From contig NC_084462.1 of the NCBI RefSeq assembly GCF_027409185.1, positions 157,653,490 through 157,717,489 on the forward strand: a stretch of DNA of 64,000 nt. The letters run 5' to 3'. The notes below the pieces were generated by a model. It saw nothing but the letters and a program-made list of their open reading frames with translations. It searched no databases and was not told the DNA's origin. The DNA comes from Cynocephalus volans. Lineage: Eukaryota > Chordata > Mammalia > Dermoptera > Cynocephalidae. Shown piece by piece: positions 38,040 through 48,829 of the stretch (position 1 is the stretch's first letter; each line of letters starts with the position of its first letter). The position numbers and the translations under genes were made by a program.

Positions 38040-38170
38040 GAGGAGGTTGGCAGACTTTCTCTCTTTTCAGGTGAAGAAACCAAGGCTCGGAGACGTTAAA
38101 TAACTTGCCTAAGGTCACAAAGCTGGAAACTGGCAGAGAAAGGCTTGCATCCATGCTGGCCTGGCTCAGA
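38040..38170 (-). repeat. MIR SINE relic
   Basis: 'caggtgaagaaaccaaggct', 'taaataacttgcctaaggtc' and 'acaaagctggaaactggcag' match the reverse MIR core. Confidence 0.7.
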
Positions 38171-38329
38171 AGCCACTGCTTTTAGCCAGGGTATTCCATG
38201 TTGACAGGCCATTCCTGGTAGAGGAGAATGGTAGCTGTCATCTGAGGACCTGGGACAACATGGTCTGAATGGCCATCAGTCAGTCAGGGCAGAACACAGG
38301 TTGTGGGAACCTTGGCACTGTTAGGCTAA

Positions 38330-38490
38330 TAACCATTGATCTTGGCATGAGCATGGGCAAGGTGCCAGGCCCTGTGCACAGGGTTGTAGATGCATAATTC
38401 CATTTAACCCTCATTTTGCAGATCAGGAAACCAAGGCCTGACAAAGTTTCTGGTCTCATCTGTAAGTATCAGAACTGAGATGAGAACCCA
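38330..38490 (-). repeat. MIR SINE relic
   Basis: 'ggtgccaggccctgtgcaca', 'ctcattttgcagatcaggaa' and 'ctgagatgagaacccaag' match reverse MIR. Confidence 0.6.
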
Positions 38491-38491
38491 A

Positions 38492-38985
38492 GTGTTTCAA
38501 TTATCTATTGCTGCATAACAATGGACTTCAAAAATTAGTGCATTAAAACGGCAACTAATTTCTCATGATTTGGGGAGTCAGGAATTTGGCAGGGCTTAGC
38601 TGGGTGTTTCTTTTGCTCCACATGGAGTTAGCTGGAGTCACTCACTTGACTACATTTAGCTGGTGGCCGGACTGGGAGGGAAAGGCTGGGAAGACTTCAT
38701 TTACAGGCCTTGCACCTCAGCACTCCTCAGCATGGCCTCTCCATGTGGGCAGTATGGTGGTTTCAGGATAGGTGGATTTCTTACATGGCAGCTGGCTTCC
38801 AAGAGAATGGAAGAAGAAGCAGCCAGGTTCTTTAGGGGCTGGTCCTGGAACTGGCACAGTGTCACTTCCACCACTCGTACTAGCCAAAGCAAGTCACTAC
38901 ATCAGTCCAGAATCAGCAGGAGAGGAAATAGATTTCCCCTCTTGATGAGTGGAACAGCGAGCACATACTGGAGTGGGCAGAGGAG
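38492..38985. repeat. Old interspersed repeat, same family as the copy at 55905-56902
   Basis: Begins 'tcaattatctattgctgcat' and shares in order 'catggcagctggcttccaag', a 'cagtgtcacttcc' block and 'gaggaaatagatttcccctc' with the later copy. I know this as a common mammalian repeat but cannot name the family reliably. The shared order shows they are copies of one element. Confidence 0.6.
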
Positions 38986-39119
38986 ATGCCTGTGGCCATG
39001 TGGGAGACTAACCGCCATCCCAGGCCTTCTCATTGCCAGTTCTCCAATGTCCTTGGCCCAATCCCAGAAAGCCCTCATTTCCAGAGACTTGCTGAAGCCT
39101 GCTAGCACCCCACCACAAG

Positions 39120-39440
39120 GCACATGCTCATGTTTTGTCTTGCCTGGCCCTCTTGCCCAATGACTCCTTCATGCTCTGTGCCTGGCTTCACAGTGATTTC
39201 ACAGGTATTTGTCTTATCTTGTCTCCTCAAGGGCAGGCACCCCTTTTTCCTACTTCCTGGGGCTCCATCACCTCAGTTAGCCTGAGCAGGTCTTGTTCTC
39301 AGGAACCTAAAAGAACCTAACCCATGACTTGCAGGCACTCAACCACCTGAACAAGACTGGGGAATCATGTCTACATTGTCAGCTTCTCAGAGGCTGAATC
39401 TGGGTCTGATTCTGCTTTGCACACCCAGCACCAGCACTGG
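39120..39440 (+). repeat. Probable LINE-2 remnants
   Basis: 'cttatcttgtctcctcaagg' with 'gcaggcaccccttt', then 'ttctgctttgcacacccagc', resemble the L2 3' end. Heavily eroded. Confidence 0.4.
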
Positions 39441-39539
39441 GGCTGTCCCAGAAGAAGAGCTCTGTAAACAGGACTTTCATGCACCAAAGTCCACATGTGC
39501 TTGGGCCTTGAACAAAGGAAGAGAAAATTTTACTTCTTC

Positions 39540-40105
39540 AGGACCAGCTCAGCAGCACCTGGGAATGTGTTTAGGAGTATAGACCACTCCACCCCGCCAA
39601 ACAGAAGTTGCATTTTAACAGATGCCCAAGTGATTCGTATGCATGTTAAAGTCTGAGACAACTGACGCTAGAGGTTCCAAAGCTATAGAGACTAGGAACA
39701 GGTTGGGAAGGCCGATGCCAGTTGAGCTTGTCTGAAATGATACGATGTAAGGTGCTTTTAAAAAAAAAAAAAATCCTGATGCCCAGCATGTACCCCAGAT
39801 CAATTAAGTCCAAATCTCTGGGGATCTAGCCCAGGCATCAGAATTTTCTAAAAGTTCCTCTGGTGATTTTAATGTGCAGCCAGGGTTGAGAGCCACTGGG
39901 TTAGAGTATTAGTTTTTAGGTGTGTTTCATGGACCATCTACATTCAGATCACTTGGGACACATTAAATATGAGGATTCCTGGGCTCCACACCCAGTTTTT
40001 TAAGTTTTAATCTCCTTGGGTGAGGCCCAGGAATCTACATTTTAACCATTTCTTTAGGCGATTTGAATGTGTACCAGAGTTGGGGGCCATTGGTTTAGGG
40101 TCATG
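39540..40105. repeat. Cluster of hAT-Charlie (MER5/MER20-type) relics
   Basis: Three segments (about 39540-39658, 39776-39898 and 39905-40105) carry the signature of these DNA transposons: 'attttaacagatgcccaagt', 'ttaatgtgcagccagggttg' with 'agagccactgg', and 'gaggcccaggaatctacatt'. A 13-bp poly(A) lies at about 39761-39773. No coding sequence remains. Confidence 0.6.
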
Positions 40106-40894
40106 AATAAGCCATGACAACAGCAATGATGTTTTTAAATGCTACAAATGATAATGTACAGAAATTAGAAAACGTAGGTAAGTAAAAATAGGAGACATAA
40201 AATCACAGTACTCCTACTGCTTGGAGACAATTGGAGGTCTCCTTAACACCCACACTAGAGAAAAGGAGACTCCTTCCCTCAAAGAGTCTGCCACCCCTGG
40301 TAGGGGTTGGCTGTGATTTGGGCTCTGTTCTGCTGGCAGGGTGGAGCCTGTCATCTGGCCGGGACAGAATTATTGCCTCAAATTACATGGTTGATTATCA
40401 ATTACTTGTGTCCACGTGAGAGCATATGTGTGTGTGTGTGCATAAGTGTCTTAGCAAATCATTAAGGGTCGTAATTCTGGATTATTGTTGATTAATGAGA
40501 GGGAGGCCTGGTACCTCCAGCAGCTGGGATGGCAGCCCTGCAATTATGTCCCAGCTGATCAGTAATTGGAGCATCACAAGCTGATTTCTCTTGCAGTTGC
40601 CTCCTCCAGCCTCTGCTGCTGGCTCCACAATAAGACCATTGCTCGTTCCCTTCCAGCCCCGGCTGAGTCCAGAGGCCTGCTTTCTGCCAAGGGAATGATG
40701 CTATGGGGCTGGCTTTAAAGACCGCCACCCAAATGGGGTCGTGATGGTGGGGTGGGGGAGGTGGCAGAGGCACAAGGCGGGTGCAGAGCGGGCTTGAGCG
40801 CTGGCTTCCCCCACACTGGAGCTGTCTGTGGTGTCTTCTCCTCCTCCTACCCAGCAAGCCCAGGAGCCCTTGTCCTATCTTCCTACCCTCACCC
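40106..40894. other. Intergenic sequence with an ATTA-rich candidate element
   Basis: At 40370-40640 many ATTA/TAAT cores occur close together ('gaattattgcctcaaattac', 'ggttgattatcaattacttg', 'ttgttgattaatgagaggg'), with a (TG)n run at 40429-40440. No repeat is recognised. Candidate homeodomain-bound non-coding element; conservation unknown. Confidence 0.35.
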
Positions 40895-40990
40895 CCACTG
40901 CACAGATGTGGAAACTGAGACCCAGAGAAGGAAAGTGGCAAATTAGGGAAACAGTAAAAAAAAATGTCATTCAGAACAGCATGGGGACAT
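40895..40990 (-). repeat. MIR fragment
   Basis: 'acagatgtggaaactgagac' with 'ccagagaaggaaagtggcaa' matches the reverse MIR core. Confidence 0.55.
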
Positions 40991-41299
40991 GAGTCCAACC
41001 CCACAGAGCACCCAGGATAAAGCAAAGCTACAGAAGAAGCCCCTCCCACTGTCACTCTTATCATTGGGGGGCTGTTATGTTGCCACTAGTTGTCTCAGTT
41101 TCCCTGTGGAATACAAGCTTTTGTCCTCCAGAGATTGCAAATAGATATGCAAAGCTCCCTGGGTGTGGAGGAAGTGCACTGAGAAATGTGGAGGTGTTCA
41201 TTCAAGGCAGCAGCATCCCCCTGGGTTATGGGAACAGTTCTCCCACTTCCAGGCTGGGCCCCCAATATACCCTCCCCTCTACTCCACAGAATGAACTCC

Positions 41300-41545
41300 C
41301 TTCTGCCCTCTAAACAAAGCCCAGGTCCTCAGTTTCCTTTCCTTCTCCGCCCCGTGTACCCTCTTTGCTCAACCAACTGATTCATCGTGCACCCCTCCTT
41401 GCTCTGGCTCCCCTCCCCTCCTGTGCTCTGCCCAATCTGACCCCTCTTCCTGGAGGCCCTTTCTCCTCCTCTCATCTTTTTGCTTTGGGCACACACCCTC
41501 AGGGAGGCATTGATACATGCGCTCATACCTGGGCTCCATTCCTAA
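41300..41545 (+). repeat. Probable LINE-2 relic
   Basis: Pyrimidine-rich block with 'cttcctggaggccctttctc' and preceding 'tgctctggctcccctcccct', as in the L2 3' region. Weak. Confidence 0.35.
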
Positions 41546-42245
41546 GAAAGGAGTTCTGACCTGCCTGGGAACCAGCAGATACAGAAGCTGAAACTTTCAG
41601 GAAGGCTTTAGTGGGGTGTGAAAGGATGGGGAAGGTGGGGCTGTTCCTGAAACCTTCCACATAAAAGATTCTCCTGTGGCTGCAAAGCCACCAGGCAGTT
41701 TGTTTTTGAGCCTTGCAGCTGTCTCGGCCATTTTCATTTTTATCTACTTAGGGTGGTCAGCGGGTCATGGCAAGTGGGAGACGCAATGCTAATGACTCTG
41801 GTTCCACGTGGCGACCATTCAGGAAAAAGCTGCAATGTTCTCTCTGCCACATTAATCAGAGGAACACATCAAGAGCTGTTGCGTGGAGACAGCTTTCCTC
41901 TCGGTACCTGCCCTGCATACTAATCACCACCCCCTCCCGGCGGTGAGTCAGCTCCATGCCAGGCCGAAGGCGGCGGTGAGGGAAGGCCAGAGACACCAGC
42001 TCCATCCACGTGGGGAGCAGCCTGGGGAGCAGGAGCCATGTCACCCCCAACACGCACTGTGTGCCACCATCATTGAGGCTCCAGCAGGCAAGGATGGCCA
42101 ATTCTGGGAAAGTCAATACAAACCCAAACCCTGGGCTACTTCCTTGTGTCTAGGTCTTACCCAAGAGTACCAGAGGGAATTCTTCAGAAGCTGACCCCTG
42201 GACAGTCTGATTAAAGCAAGAGGGGCCTTACTGCCAGGCACTTTG
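41546..42245. other. Intergenic sequence, nothing named
   Basis: The part at about 41700-41890 is repeat-free and balanced in composition ('cgcaatgctaatgactctgg', 'ccacattaatcagaggaaca'). It could be a regulatory element. No gene. Confidence 0.35.
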
Positions 42246-42249
42246 ACAA

Positions 42250-42515
42250 CAATGAGACCACCTTAGATAGTGCTTAACACACGGTAGGCACAAGTGTAAT
42301 CACTCTAGGCAGATTAGCTCATTTCATCCTCATGCAACCCTGTGAACTGTTAATAGGTACTATTACTATTCCCACTTTGCAGATGAGCAAGGCAATGCAC
42401 AGAGAGGTTAAGTAACCAACCCTAAGTCACACAGCTAGTAACTACTGACTGGGTTTGAACCCAGAGTCTGGCTCCAGTAGCCACACTCTGAACCACTACC
42501 CGTTGCTGCCTCTCA
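42250..42515 (-). repeat. MIR SINE relic, nearly full length
   Basis: 'actattcccactttgcagat', 'cagagaggttaagtaaccaa', 'agtcacacagctagtaacta' and 'gggtttgaacccagagtctg' in order. Confidence 0.8.
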
Positions 42516-42587
42516 TTGCTCTCCTAGTGCTCACAGAGTTGCCTGAACTGGCAGTGACCATAGAAACGCCCCCAGTGTCTTTGCATG

Positions 42588-42870
42588 TATTCACTCATTC
42601 ATTCATTCTGTAGCAACTATTTATTGAGCACCTTCTATGTACAAGGCACTGTACTAGGTACCAGAGAGACAATGGTAAACAAAACAGACACAAGCTTAAG
42701 AGGGAGACTGACACATCAATTTAATATTTTTATAAATTTACAGTAAAGTTGAAATGTGGTAAGTGCCATGCAGGAGAAGTACTGGGTCCCATGAAAGCAA
42801 ATAGTGGAGAACCTCATCTATTTGGGGATGTCAAGAAAGGCTTTGCTGAGGAAGTGGCAAATGAAGGAAT
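42588..42870 (-). repeat. LINE-2 3'-end relic
   Basis: 'ctatttattgagcaccttct', 'atgtacaaggcactgtacta' and 'acaatggtaaacaaaacaga' match the reverse complement of the L2 3' end. 'tcaagaaaggctttgctgag' continues it. Confidence 0.7.
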
Positions 42871-42877
42871 AGCTTGT

Positions 42878-43059
42878 ACTGGGGGTCCTCGAAGGGTGGT
42901 CCCTGGACCAGCAGCATCAAGGAATTTGTTAGAAATGCAAAATCTCAGGCCCCACCCCTCACCTACTTAATCTGGAACTTTGGGGGTGAAGCCAAGAAAT
43001 GTGTATGTGAGCAACACTCCAGGGGATTCTGATGCGTGCTCAAGTTCGAGAACCACTGG
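42878..43059 (+). repeat. MER5A-type hAT-Charlie element
   Basis: 'ggtggtccctggaccagcag', 'catcaaggaatttgttagaa' and 'atgcaaaatctcaggcccca' are followed by 'gattctgatgcgtgctcaag' and the right terminus 'cgagaaccactgg'. The left terminus is the inverted counterpart ('ctgggggtcctcgaa'). Nearly complete non-autonomous copy. Confidence 0.8.
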
Positions 43060-43850
43060 CTTATTCAAAGGCCCAGAGGCAGGCAGGTGCGGGCACATTA
43101 GAGAGACTGCAGGAAGGCCTGCATGTGATGGCAGAGTGGCCTTGGTTGAGCTGGACAGGGCTGGGCTACACTGGCCTTGCGTGCACACTAAGCAGTTCAG
43201 CGCTGCATCATCTCCCACCACCAGAAAGCCGGGCCAGAGCAGCCTCTGCCCTGGGGACCCCCAAGGAGTAGAAGGTCACCATGTGTCCAGGCTGGATGAG
43301 GTGAAAGGATGGGAGTGGCTGTGTCAAGGCTTTGAGAGGCCCCTGGTCACCTGATCTCGACAATGTTTTGACTTCCAGGAAGGACTGTCCAGACAATGAA
43401 TTCCATTGCCGGGGAAGTGCCTTAGTCCTCAGTGCCGAGAAAGGAACCCAGGAGGGAAACTCCTCCTTATCCTCAAGAAGCATTTGCAAAGAGCTTGAGG
43501 GGCCAGTTTTCTCTTGGATGGGTGCTCGCAAGGGAGATCATGTGCTGAGCGGAGGGTTGATAGAGGTGCTTTATACCCTGTACAGGAGGCAATCCTGAAG
43601 CAGACACATATGTGAAAGACCCTGGGCAGCAGAGGACAGGTATCACCCCACTGAAGAGAGAGCCGGCTGGCGTTGACAGGGTGAGTGGTTGAAGCCAGGT
43701 TCATTGCAGGGGAAGGGCTGGCTGCTGGTTCCCCAGCTAATAAGCCTGGACGGGCTGGGTGTGGTTGCACCTGCTTGCTGGAGGCATTAGCCCCAAAATA
43801 AATCAAAATTGGTGACAACCAAACTACCCGCCAGACTTGGAGTCAAGTGG
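43060..43850. other. Intergenic sequence, no gene seen
   Basis: Unique-looking sequence with several short frames on both strands and no recognisable domain. Confidence 0.4.
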
Positions 43851-43854
43851 CATG

Positions 43855-43945
43855 TAAGGGGTACCTGCTATGTGCTAGACGTGGTATGGGCCCTTTCACA
43901 TGTGTTAACTCTCTCTTAAAGTTCCCAGGTTTGCAGATTCCTCCT
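43855..43945 (-). repeat. MIR fragment
   Basis: 'gtacctgctatgtgctagac' and 'tcacatgtgttaactctctc' match the reverse MIR tail. Confidence 0.45.
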
Positions 43946-44655
43946 TCCATCATTCTGTCTCAAAAATGGATTGATTGATTGTTCAGGCTCAGTGCACCAG
44001 GACGCGGTAGTGAGCTGGACAGATGTGGTCTCATTCTCAGGGCAACCTAGTGGGAAAGACGAAGAAATACTGATGTTCTAGAAAAGGAGCTATTGGCGTT
44101 TTTAGAGCCAACTGTGAGGGTTGCAAGCATTATATTTTATTAAGAAAGACTTCCTTTCTTTAAGGATCTCTTGCAGGGAAAAAGAAACCAAGAGAAACCA
44201 CAGTCAGTTTGAGATACTCGCATTGGCTTTGCCCACAGTGACTGTTAAACATCACTGCGTTCAGTACGCTGGCTCCTGGACAGCAGGCTTTCCACGTCTC
44301 CTTTCCTTCCCTTCCCCAGCTGCCGTGCCTCTCCATGGGGCTTTTCACAAGATGATCAGAGTCCCAAAATTCTGAAGGAAAAGGGGGCAATGGGTATTGG
44401 AGGCCACACGCTTTGGGGAAAGGTAGGAGTAAAAAACAGCCTTTAAAAAGCCCTGTCCCTGTTATTTCTCTTCCTGGTCTCCACCACCACCCCAACTGGC
44501 ACATGAACTTGTACCAGCCTTATACAGCTCTGAGAAAAGCACCATATGGCAATTTCATCAGGCCCATGGCCTGGTTTCCATCCAGCCCTCTCTGATTTCC
44601 TCCCAGGCGTGGGTCTGCAGAATAACCCATCCTTCATCGAGGAACTCAGAAGTGG
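43946..44655. other. Intergenic sequence, nothing recognised
   Basis: No gene or named repeat. Confidence 0.4.
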
Positions 44656-44659
44656 AAAG

Positions 44660-44850
44660 AGACAACAATAACAGCAGACATACCGAGCACTACTCACAGG
44701 CGGAGAGTTCTGTGTGTGTTGATGCTTGCAACAGCCCTACTAATACCATTATCACCATACCCATTTTACAGATGAAAACACTGAGGTACAGAGATGTTCA
44801 GAGACGTTCTCAAGGTCACATGGCAGAGCTGGGATTGGAGAAATATTAAC
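44660..44850 (-). repeat. MIR SINE relic
   Basis: 'ccattttacagatgaaaaca', 'ctgaggtacagagatgttca' and 'tcacatggcagagctgggat' match reverse MIR. Confidence 0.75.
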
Positions 44851-45188
44851 CGTCCGACTTTGCTGATTTGCTGTCATAGAAAACCCAGTCTTGGTAAAAG
44901 ATGTTGGCAGGAAGGGCTGAGACCTTAGAAGAAAGGGTCCTGCTGGTCGAGAGAGGGTGATGCCAGAGAAAAGGCCAATAAACCCATGAGGAGGGGCCAA
45001 GGCCTGGCTAACCCTGACTCCAACAAGTGGGGTGTGAGCTCCTAAGTGAAGGGAAGCCAGCATCTGCAGGAAAGCATGGGGAGGACTAGGCAACAAGGAA
45101 GACCTTGCAGGTAGCCTCACAGAGAGCTGGTCAGAGAGGGGCTGGGAGCCCTCAGGAGCCCCTGGAGGCTGTTTCCCCTTTGGGCTTC

Positions 45189-45595
45189 TGTACTAGTGCG
45201 TTTCTGATGCTAATAACAAAATACCTGGAACTGGGTGATTTGTAAGAAAATGAGATTTATTGCTTACAGTGTTGGAGGCTGGGAAGTTCAAAGTCCAGGG
45301 AACATATCTGGTGAGGGTCTTCTTAGTGGTGGCTTTACAGAAATGCAGGCGTCTCACATGGCAGAAAATGGCAAAACAGAGAGAGACGCATATGCTGTCC
45401 TTTTAAAGCCTTCAGAACCACGCCCCTGACCACCATTATTAATCTATTCACTATGGCACGGTCCTACAATCTAATCATCTCTTCAAGGCCCCAACTTTCA
45501 GTTACATAATAGGATTTCCCACCCTCAACAGTTACAGTGGTAATTAAGCTTCTAATATATGAACTTTGGGAGCACAATTCAATCAATCCACAGCA
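45189..45595 (-). repeat. 3' LTR of the MaLR element
   Basis: 407 bp. In element sense it begins TGCTGTGGATTG and ends CTAGTACA. It differs from the partner LTR by scattered substitutions and very few indels. Confidence 0.85.
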
Positions 45596-46311
45596 TTCCA
45601 CTCCTGGCCCCCAAAGTTTATGTCCTTCTCACAGGTAAACACATTCATTCCATCCCCAAAGTCTTAACTTGTTTCAACTCAAAAGTCCAAGGTTCAAAGT
45701 CCCATCTGTGAAATCAAAACAAGTTATCTATTTCCAAGATACAATGGTGTGACAAGCATAGGGTACATATTCCCATTCAAAAAGGGAGAAATGGGCCAAA
45801 AGAAAGGGGTAACAGGTCCCAAACAAGTCTGAAACCCAGCAGGGCAGATATTCAATGTCAAAGCTAAAGAATCATATACCTTGACTCTGTGTTTGATTTC
45901 CTCTGCAGGCTGGTATGGGGGTTGGGTCCCCAAGACCCTGAGCAACTCTGCTTCTGTGGCTTTCCTGGTGTTAGGCCATGCTTCAGCTCTCGAAGGCTGG
46001 CGTTGCATGCTGGTAGCTCCACAATTCTGGGTTTTCCATGGTGGTCCTGCTCCCATGGCTCCTAAGCATGGCCTTGATGGGGTTTTTCTGCTACAGCTTC
46101 AACCCCACATTTCTTCTTGACATCTCTCTAGCGAAGACTCTATGTGGAGACTCTGTCCCTACAACAGATCTGTTCCTGGGCCCCCAGGCTTTTCCTTACA
46201 TCCTTTGAAATCGGCATTCTGTGAGCTTGCAAACTTAACACCATGTGGATGCTGCCAAGGCTTCTGGCTTGTATCTTCCAAAGCTGCAGGTCCAGCCACA
46301 CCTGGGGCAAT

Positions 46312-47073
46312 TTAACCACAGCTGGAGCAGCCAAAGCAGCCAGGATGCTGGTGCTGGAAGCAGCTTCCCAAGGTGGCCCTGGGCAGTGAGCCTGTGGAAG
46401 GAGCCTCAGTCCTGTTGGTCTCCCTAGGCCTCTGGGAATGTAATGGAAGGGTTGACCTCAGAGCCTCCTGCAATGCCTTCATGGTCTTTTCCCCCTTCTC
46501 CTGATAATCCCTTTCTTTTGTTCTAATCTTCTCAGCACCATTGCATTTTTCTCTTGAAAATGCTCTCTGCTTCTCTACCACAGGGCCAGGCTGCAAATTT
46601 TTCAAATCTCTACAGTCTCCTTCCCTTTTAAATTCTGGCTTTATGTCATGCCTTTTCTGCCATAACTCAGCATAGGCTGATGCAAGTAGCCATGCAGCTT
46701 CCTTAATGCTTTGCTGCTTACCTTCCACCAAATACCCTGGATCAGCACCTTGAAGTTCCACATTCCATAATACTTTTGGGCATGAACGGAATGCAGCCAA
46801 TTTCCTTGCCAGTGCGTAGCAAGGGTGATATTTGCCCCAGTTTCCAATAACTCCCTTCTCATTTACATCTGAGATCTTCTCAGAATAGCCTTTACTGTCC
46901 ATATGTCTATCAGCATTCTGCTCACCACCATTTAACCAGTTTCTAAGAAGTTCCAAATTTTCCCTGGTTTTCCTGTCTTCTAAACTCCCATCAGCAGCTA
47001 GGCTTTTTCTAGCCTGTTCCTCCAAATTTTTCCAGCCTCTCCTCAACACCCAGTTCCAAAGCCCATTCCACAT
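46312..47073 (-). CDS. Gag-like open reading frame of the MaLR element
   Basis: The frame is open for 266 codons (46312-47112). The first ATG (47071-47073) leaves 253 codons; the preceding codons overlap the primer-binding site and start only at a TTG. The product is charged and likely largely helical: a Trp-rich start, an acidic/basic segment (NLEEQARKSLAADGSLEDRK), an LRNWLNGGEQ motif, a hydrophobic helix-like segment (AAWLLASAYAELWQKR), then a Lys/Glu-rich stretch and a Cys/Gly-rich end (GCFGCSSCG). I see no CCHC zinc knuckle, protease or reverse-transcriptase motif. It resembles, from memory, the single gag-type ORF of MaLR interiors, which is usually broken. Whether it is expressed is unknown; a chance-surviving relic is the default reading. 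Confidence 0.5.
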   Translation of the reverse strand: MWNGLWNWVLRRGWKNLEEQARKSLAADGSLEDRKTRENLELLRNWLNGGEQNADRHMDSKGYSEKISDVNEKGVIGNWGKYHPCYALARKLAAFRSCPKVLWNVELQGADPGYLVEGKQQSIKEAAWLLASAYAELWQKRHDIKPEFKREGDCRDLKNLQPGPVVEKQRAFSREKCNGAEKIRTKERDYQEKGEKTMKALQEALRSTLPLHSQRPRETNRTEAPSTGSLPRATLGSCFQHQHPGCFGCSSCG

Positions 47074-47093
47074 TTTCAAGTTATAAGCAACAT

Positions 47094-47111
47094 CCCACTT
47101 CTCTGGTACCA
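47094..47111 (-). other. tRNA-Leu-type primer-binding site of the MaLR element
   Basis: TGGTACCAGAGAAGTGGG in element sense, six bases after the 5' LTR, matches the complement of the tRNA-Leu(UAA) 3' end apart from a small indel. ERVL/MaLR elements are known to use tRNA-Leu. Confidence 0.65.
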
Positions 47112-47117
47112 ATTTTC

Positions 47118-47526
47118 TGTATTAGCCCATTTCTGTTGCTTATAACAAAAATACCTGGAACTGGGTGATCTGTAAGAAAACAGAATTTATTGCTTACAGT
47201 TTTGGAGGCTGGGAAGTCCAAAGTCCAGGGAACATACCTGCTGAGGATTATCTTTGGTTGTGGTTTTATAGCAATGCATCGTTCTAATAGGGCAGAAAAT
47301 GGCAGAGCAGAGAGCTCTCACATGCTCTCCTTTTAAAGCCCTCAGAACCATGCCCATCACCACCATTATTAATCCATCACTGTGGCATGGTCTTTGCAAT
47401 CTAATCACCTCTTCAGGGCCCCACCTTTCAGCTACCATAGTAGAATTTCCCACCCTCAGCAGTTAGAGTGGGAATTAAGCTTCTAATATGTGAACTTTGG
47501 GAGCACAGTTCGATCAATCCATAGCA
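47118..47526 (-). repeat. 5' LTR of the MaLR element
   Basis: 409 bp. In element sense it begins TGCTATGGATTG and ends CTAATACA, with a TTTAAAAG box at about 47329-47336 and an AATAAA near the R/U5 border (about 47184-47189). Confidence 0.85.
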
Positions 47527-47531
47527 GCTTC

Positions 47532-48825
47532 CCTTGCCCGGATTAGGCCTTGCCAGCACCCCTTCCATCACTAGGTTCTCTGCTCTCCAGGACTGAGGGG
47601 AACACACCCTCTGTGAAGCCTGCTGAGCAGTGAGGCTGCTCTGCATGTAGAGGGAGTGAGTGGCCCTTGGAAATGGAAGGGTCTGGGTACAGATCTCAGC
47701 TCCGTATTTGCTGGCCATATGGTCACATCACCTCCCACCTCACACCATGTCTGTGAGCCTTATCTATAGGGTGGCATGGTTAAAGCCATGAATGAGCTGA
47801 CGTGTCAAGAACCCAGCTGGGCTTCTGGCACAGAATAGGCGTGTCATCCATGTGTCCTGCCCCCAGTCCCTGTTCTTCCTTCTAGAACAAGGAAGGAGGA
47901 AGCAAAGGCTCTCAGGCATCGGACGCTGGCCCTGGCAGCCACACAGGCCTCCAGGACAGAAGGGCTCCTCCCTCAGAGCAGAGGCCAGGAGGGCCACAGC
48001 CCTACCCTAGGCGGGCAGTGCCAAGCCAGACAGAGAGTTTGAGGGACCCCAGCTTGGCACTGGGGACTGCAGTCGAGCCCTGACTGCTTGTAAGCAAAAT
48101 GGCTTTGATCCAAAGGCCAGAGTGGTGGCTGTTGCCTAGTCCTGCTGGCTGAAAGCTCCACCAGCACCACAGTGGGGTCTATACCAGGTGCAGAGGTAGG
48201 AGGCAGAGCTGTTCTTTCCTTCTGTCCACGATCCCCTAGGATGGAGGGATCCGTGGAGGGGGAATGGCTAGAAAAAGAAGCTTTCTTTGACATAGCTACC
48301 CGCCTCCAGCCCCCTCAGCCCTGTGGGGCCCCTTCCCACACATGTGCCCTGCTGCAGGTAACAATGAGGGGCTTCTCACCCCCCAGGCTGCCTCTACAGT
48401 ATCTGCAGGACAACATGGCTCTGACAGCACCGGACTCGGATCAGAAGTCCAGGATGGGTGCTGGGATGCGATTGGCCCCTCCAGTGTGGCAGGAGCACTT
48501 TGATGTGGGCCCAGGTAATGTCCGGCTCTCCTATCCAGGATTTCTCCTTGGGGAGCTACTCTCCCCAGAAGTATGCTGAAGAAAAGAAATTTTGAGAAGT
48601 TTCTGGTGGATGAGGGAGGTAGGCAACAAGCACAGAAAAAAGGGCATTTTCTTTTTCTTTCTCTCTCTTTTTTTTTACACAAGGTTTTATTGTCCTCCAT
48701 GGGGGTGGGGTGAGGGGGTGGGGAATGCAAACATAGAGGTGAAGAAAGTGAAAAGTCTCTTTTGTTCCCATTTCTGACCAATATCACTGCCTTCTCCAGC
48801 ATTAACCCATATCAGCAGTTTGCTG
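47532..48825. other. Intergenic sequence, no gene seen
   Basis: No recognisable repeat. The 135- and 168-codon frames on opposite strands around 48170-48800 have no domain and are probably chance openings in GC-rich sequence. Confidence 0.4.
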
Positions 48826-48829
48826 TGTG

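Larger units (their letters stand above)
45184..47531 (-). mobile_element. Complete MaLR-type LTR retrotransposon (two LTRs, GCTTC target duplication)
   Basis: Two similar LTRs (45189-45595 and 47118-47526) in the same orientation flank a 1.5-kb interior. Perfect 5-bp duplications GCTTC lie just outside (45184-45188 and 47527-47531), so this is one insertion that kept both LTRs. Read on the minus strand, the right copy is the 5' LTR. It is followed by a primer-binding site resembling the 3' end of tRNA-Leu(UAA) (TGGTACCAGAGAAGTGGG, 47094-47111) and then a long gag-like frame. There is no pol, protease or env, as is usual for MaLRs, which are non-autonomous relatives of ERVL. By eye the two LTRs differ at about 15 percent of positions, pointing to an insertion tens of millions of years old. 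Confidence 0.9.

Noticed and set aside
48296-48802. 168-codon minus-strand and 135-codon plus-strand frames overlapping each other
   Set aside because: Mutually overlapping frames without domains, including translated homopolymers.
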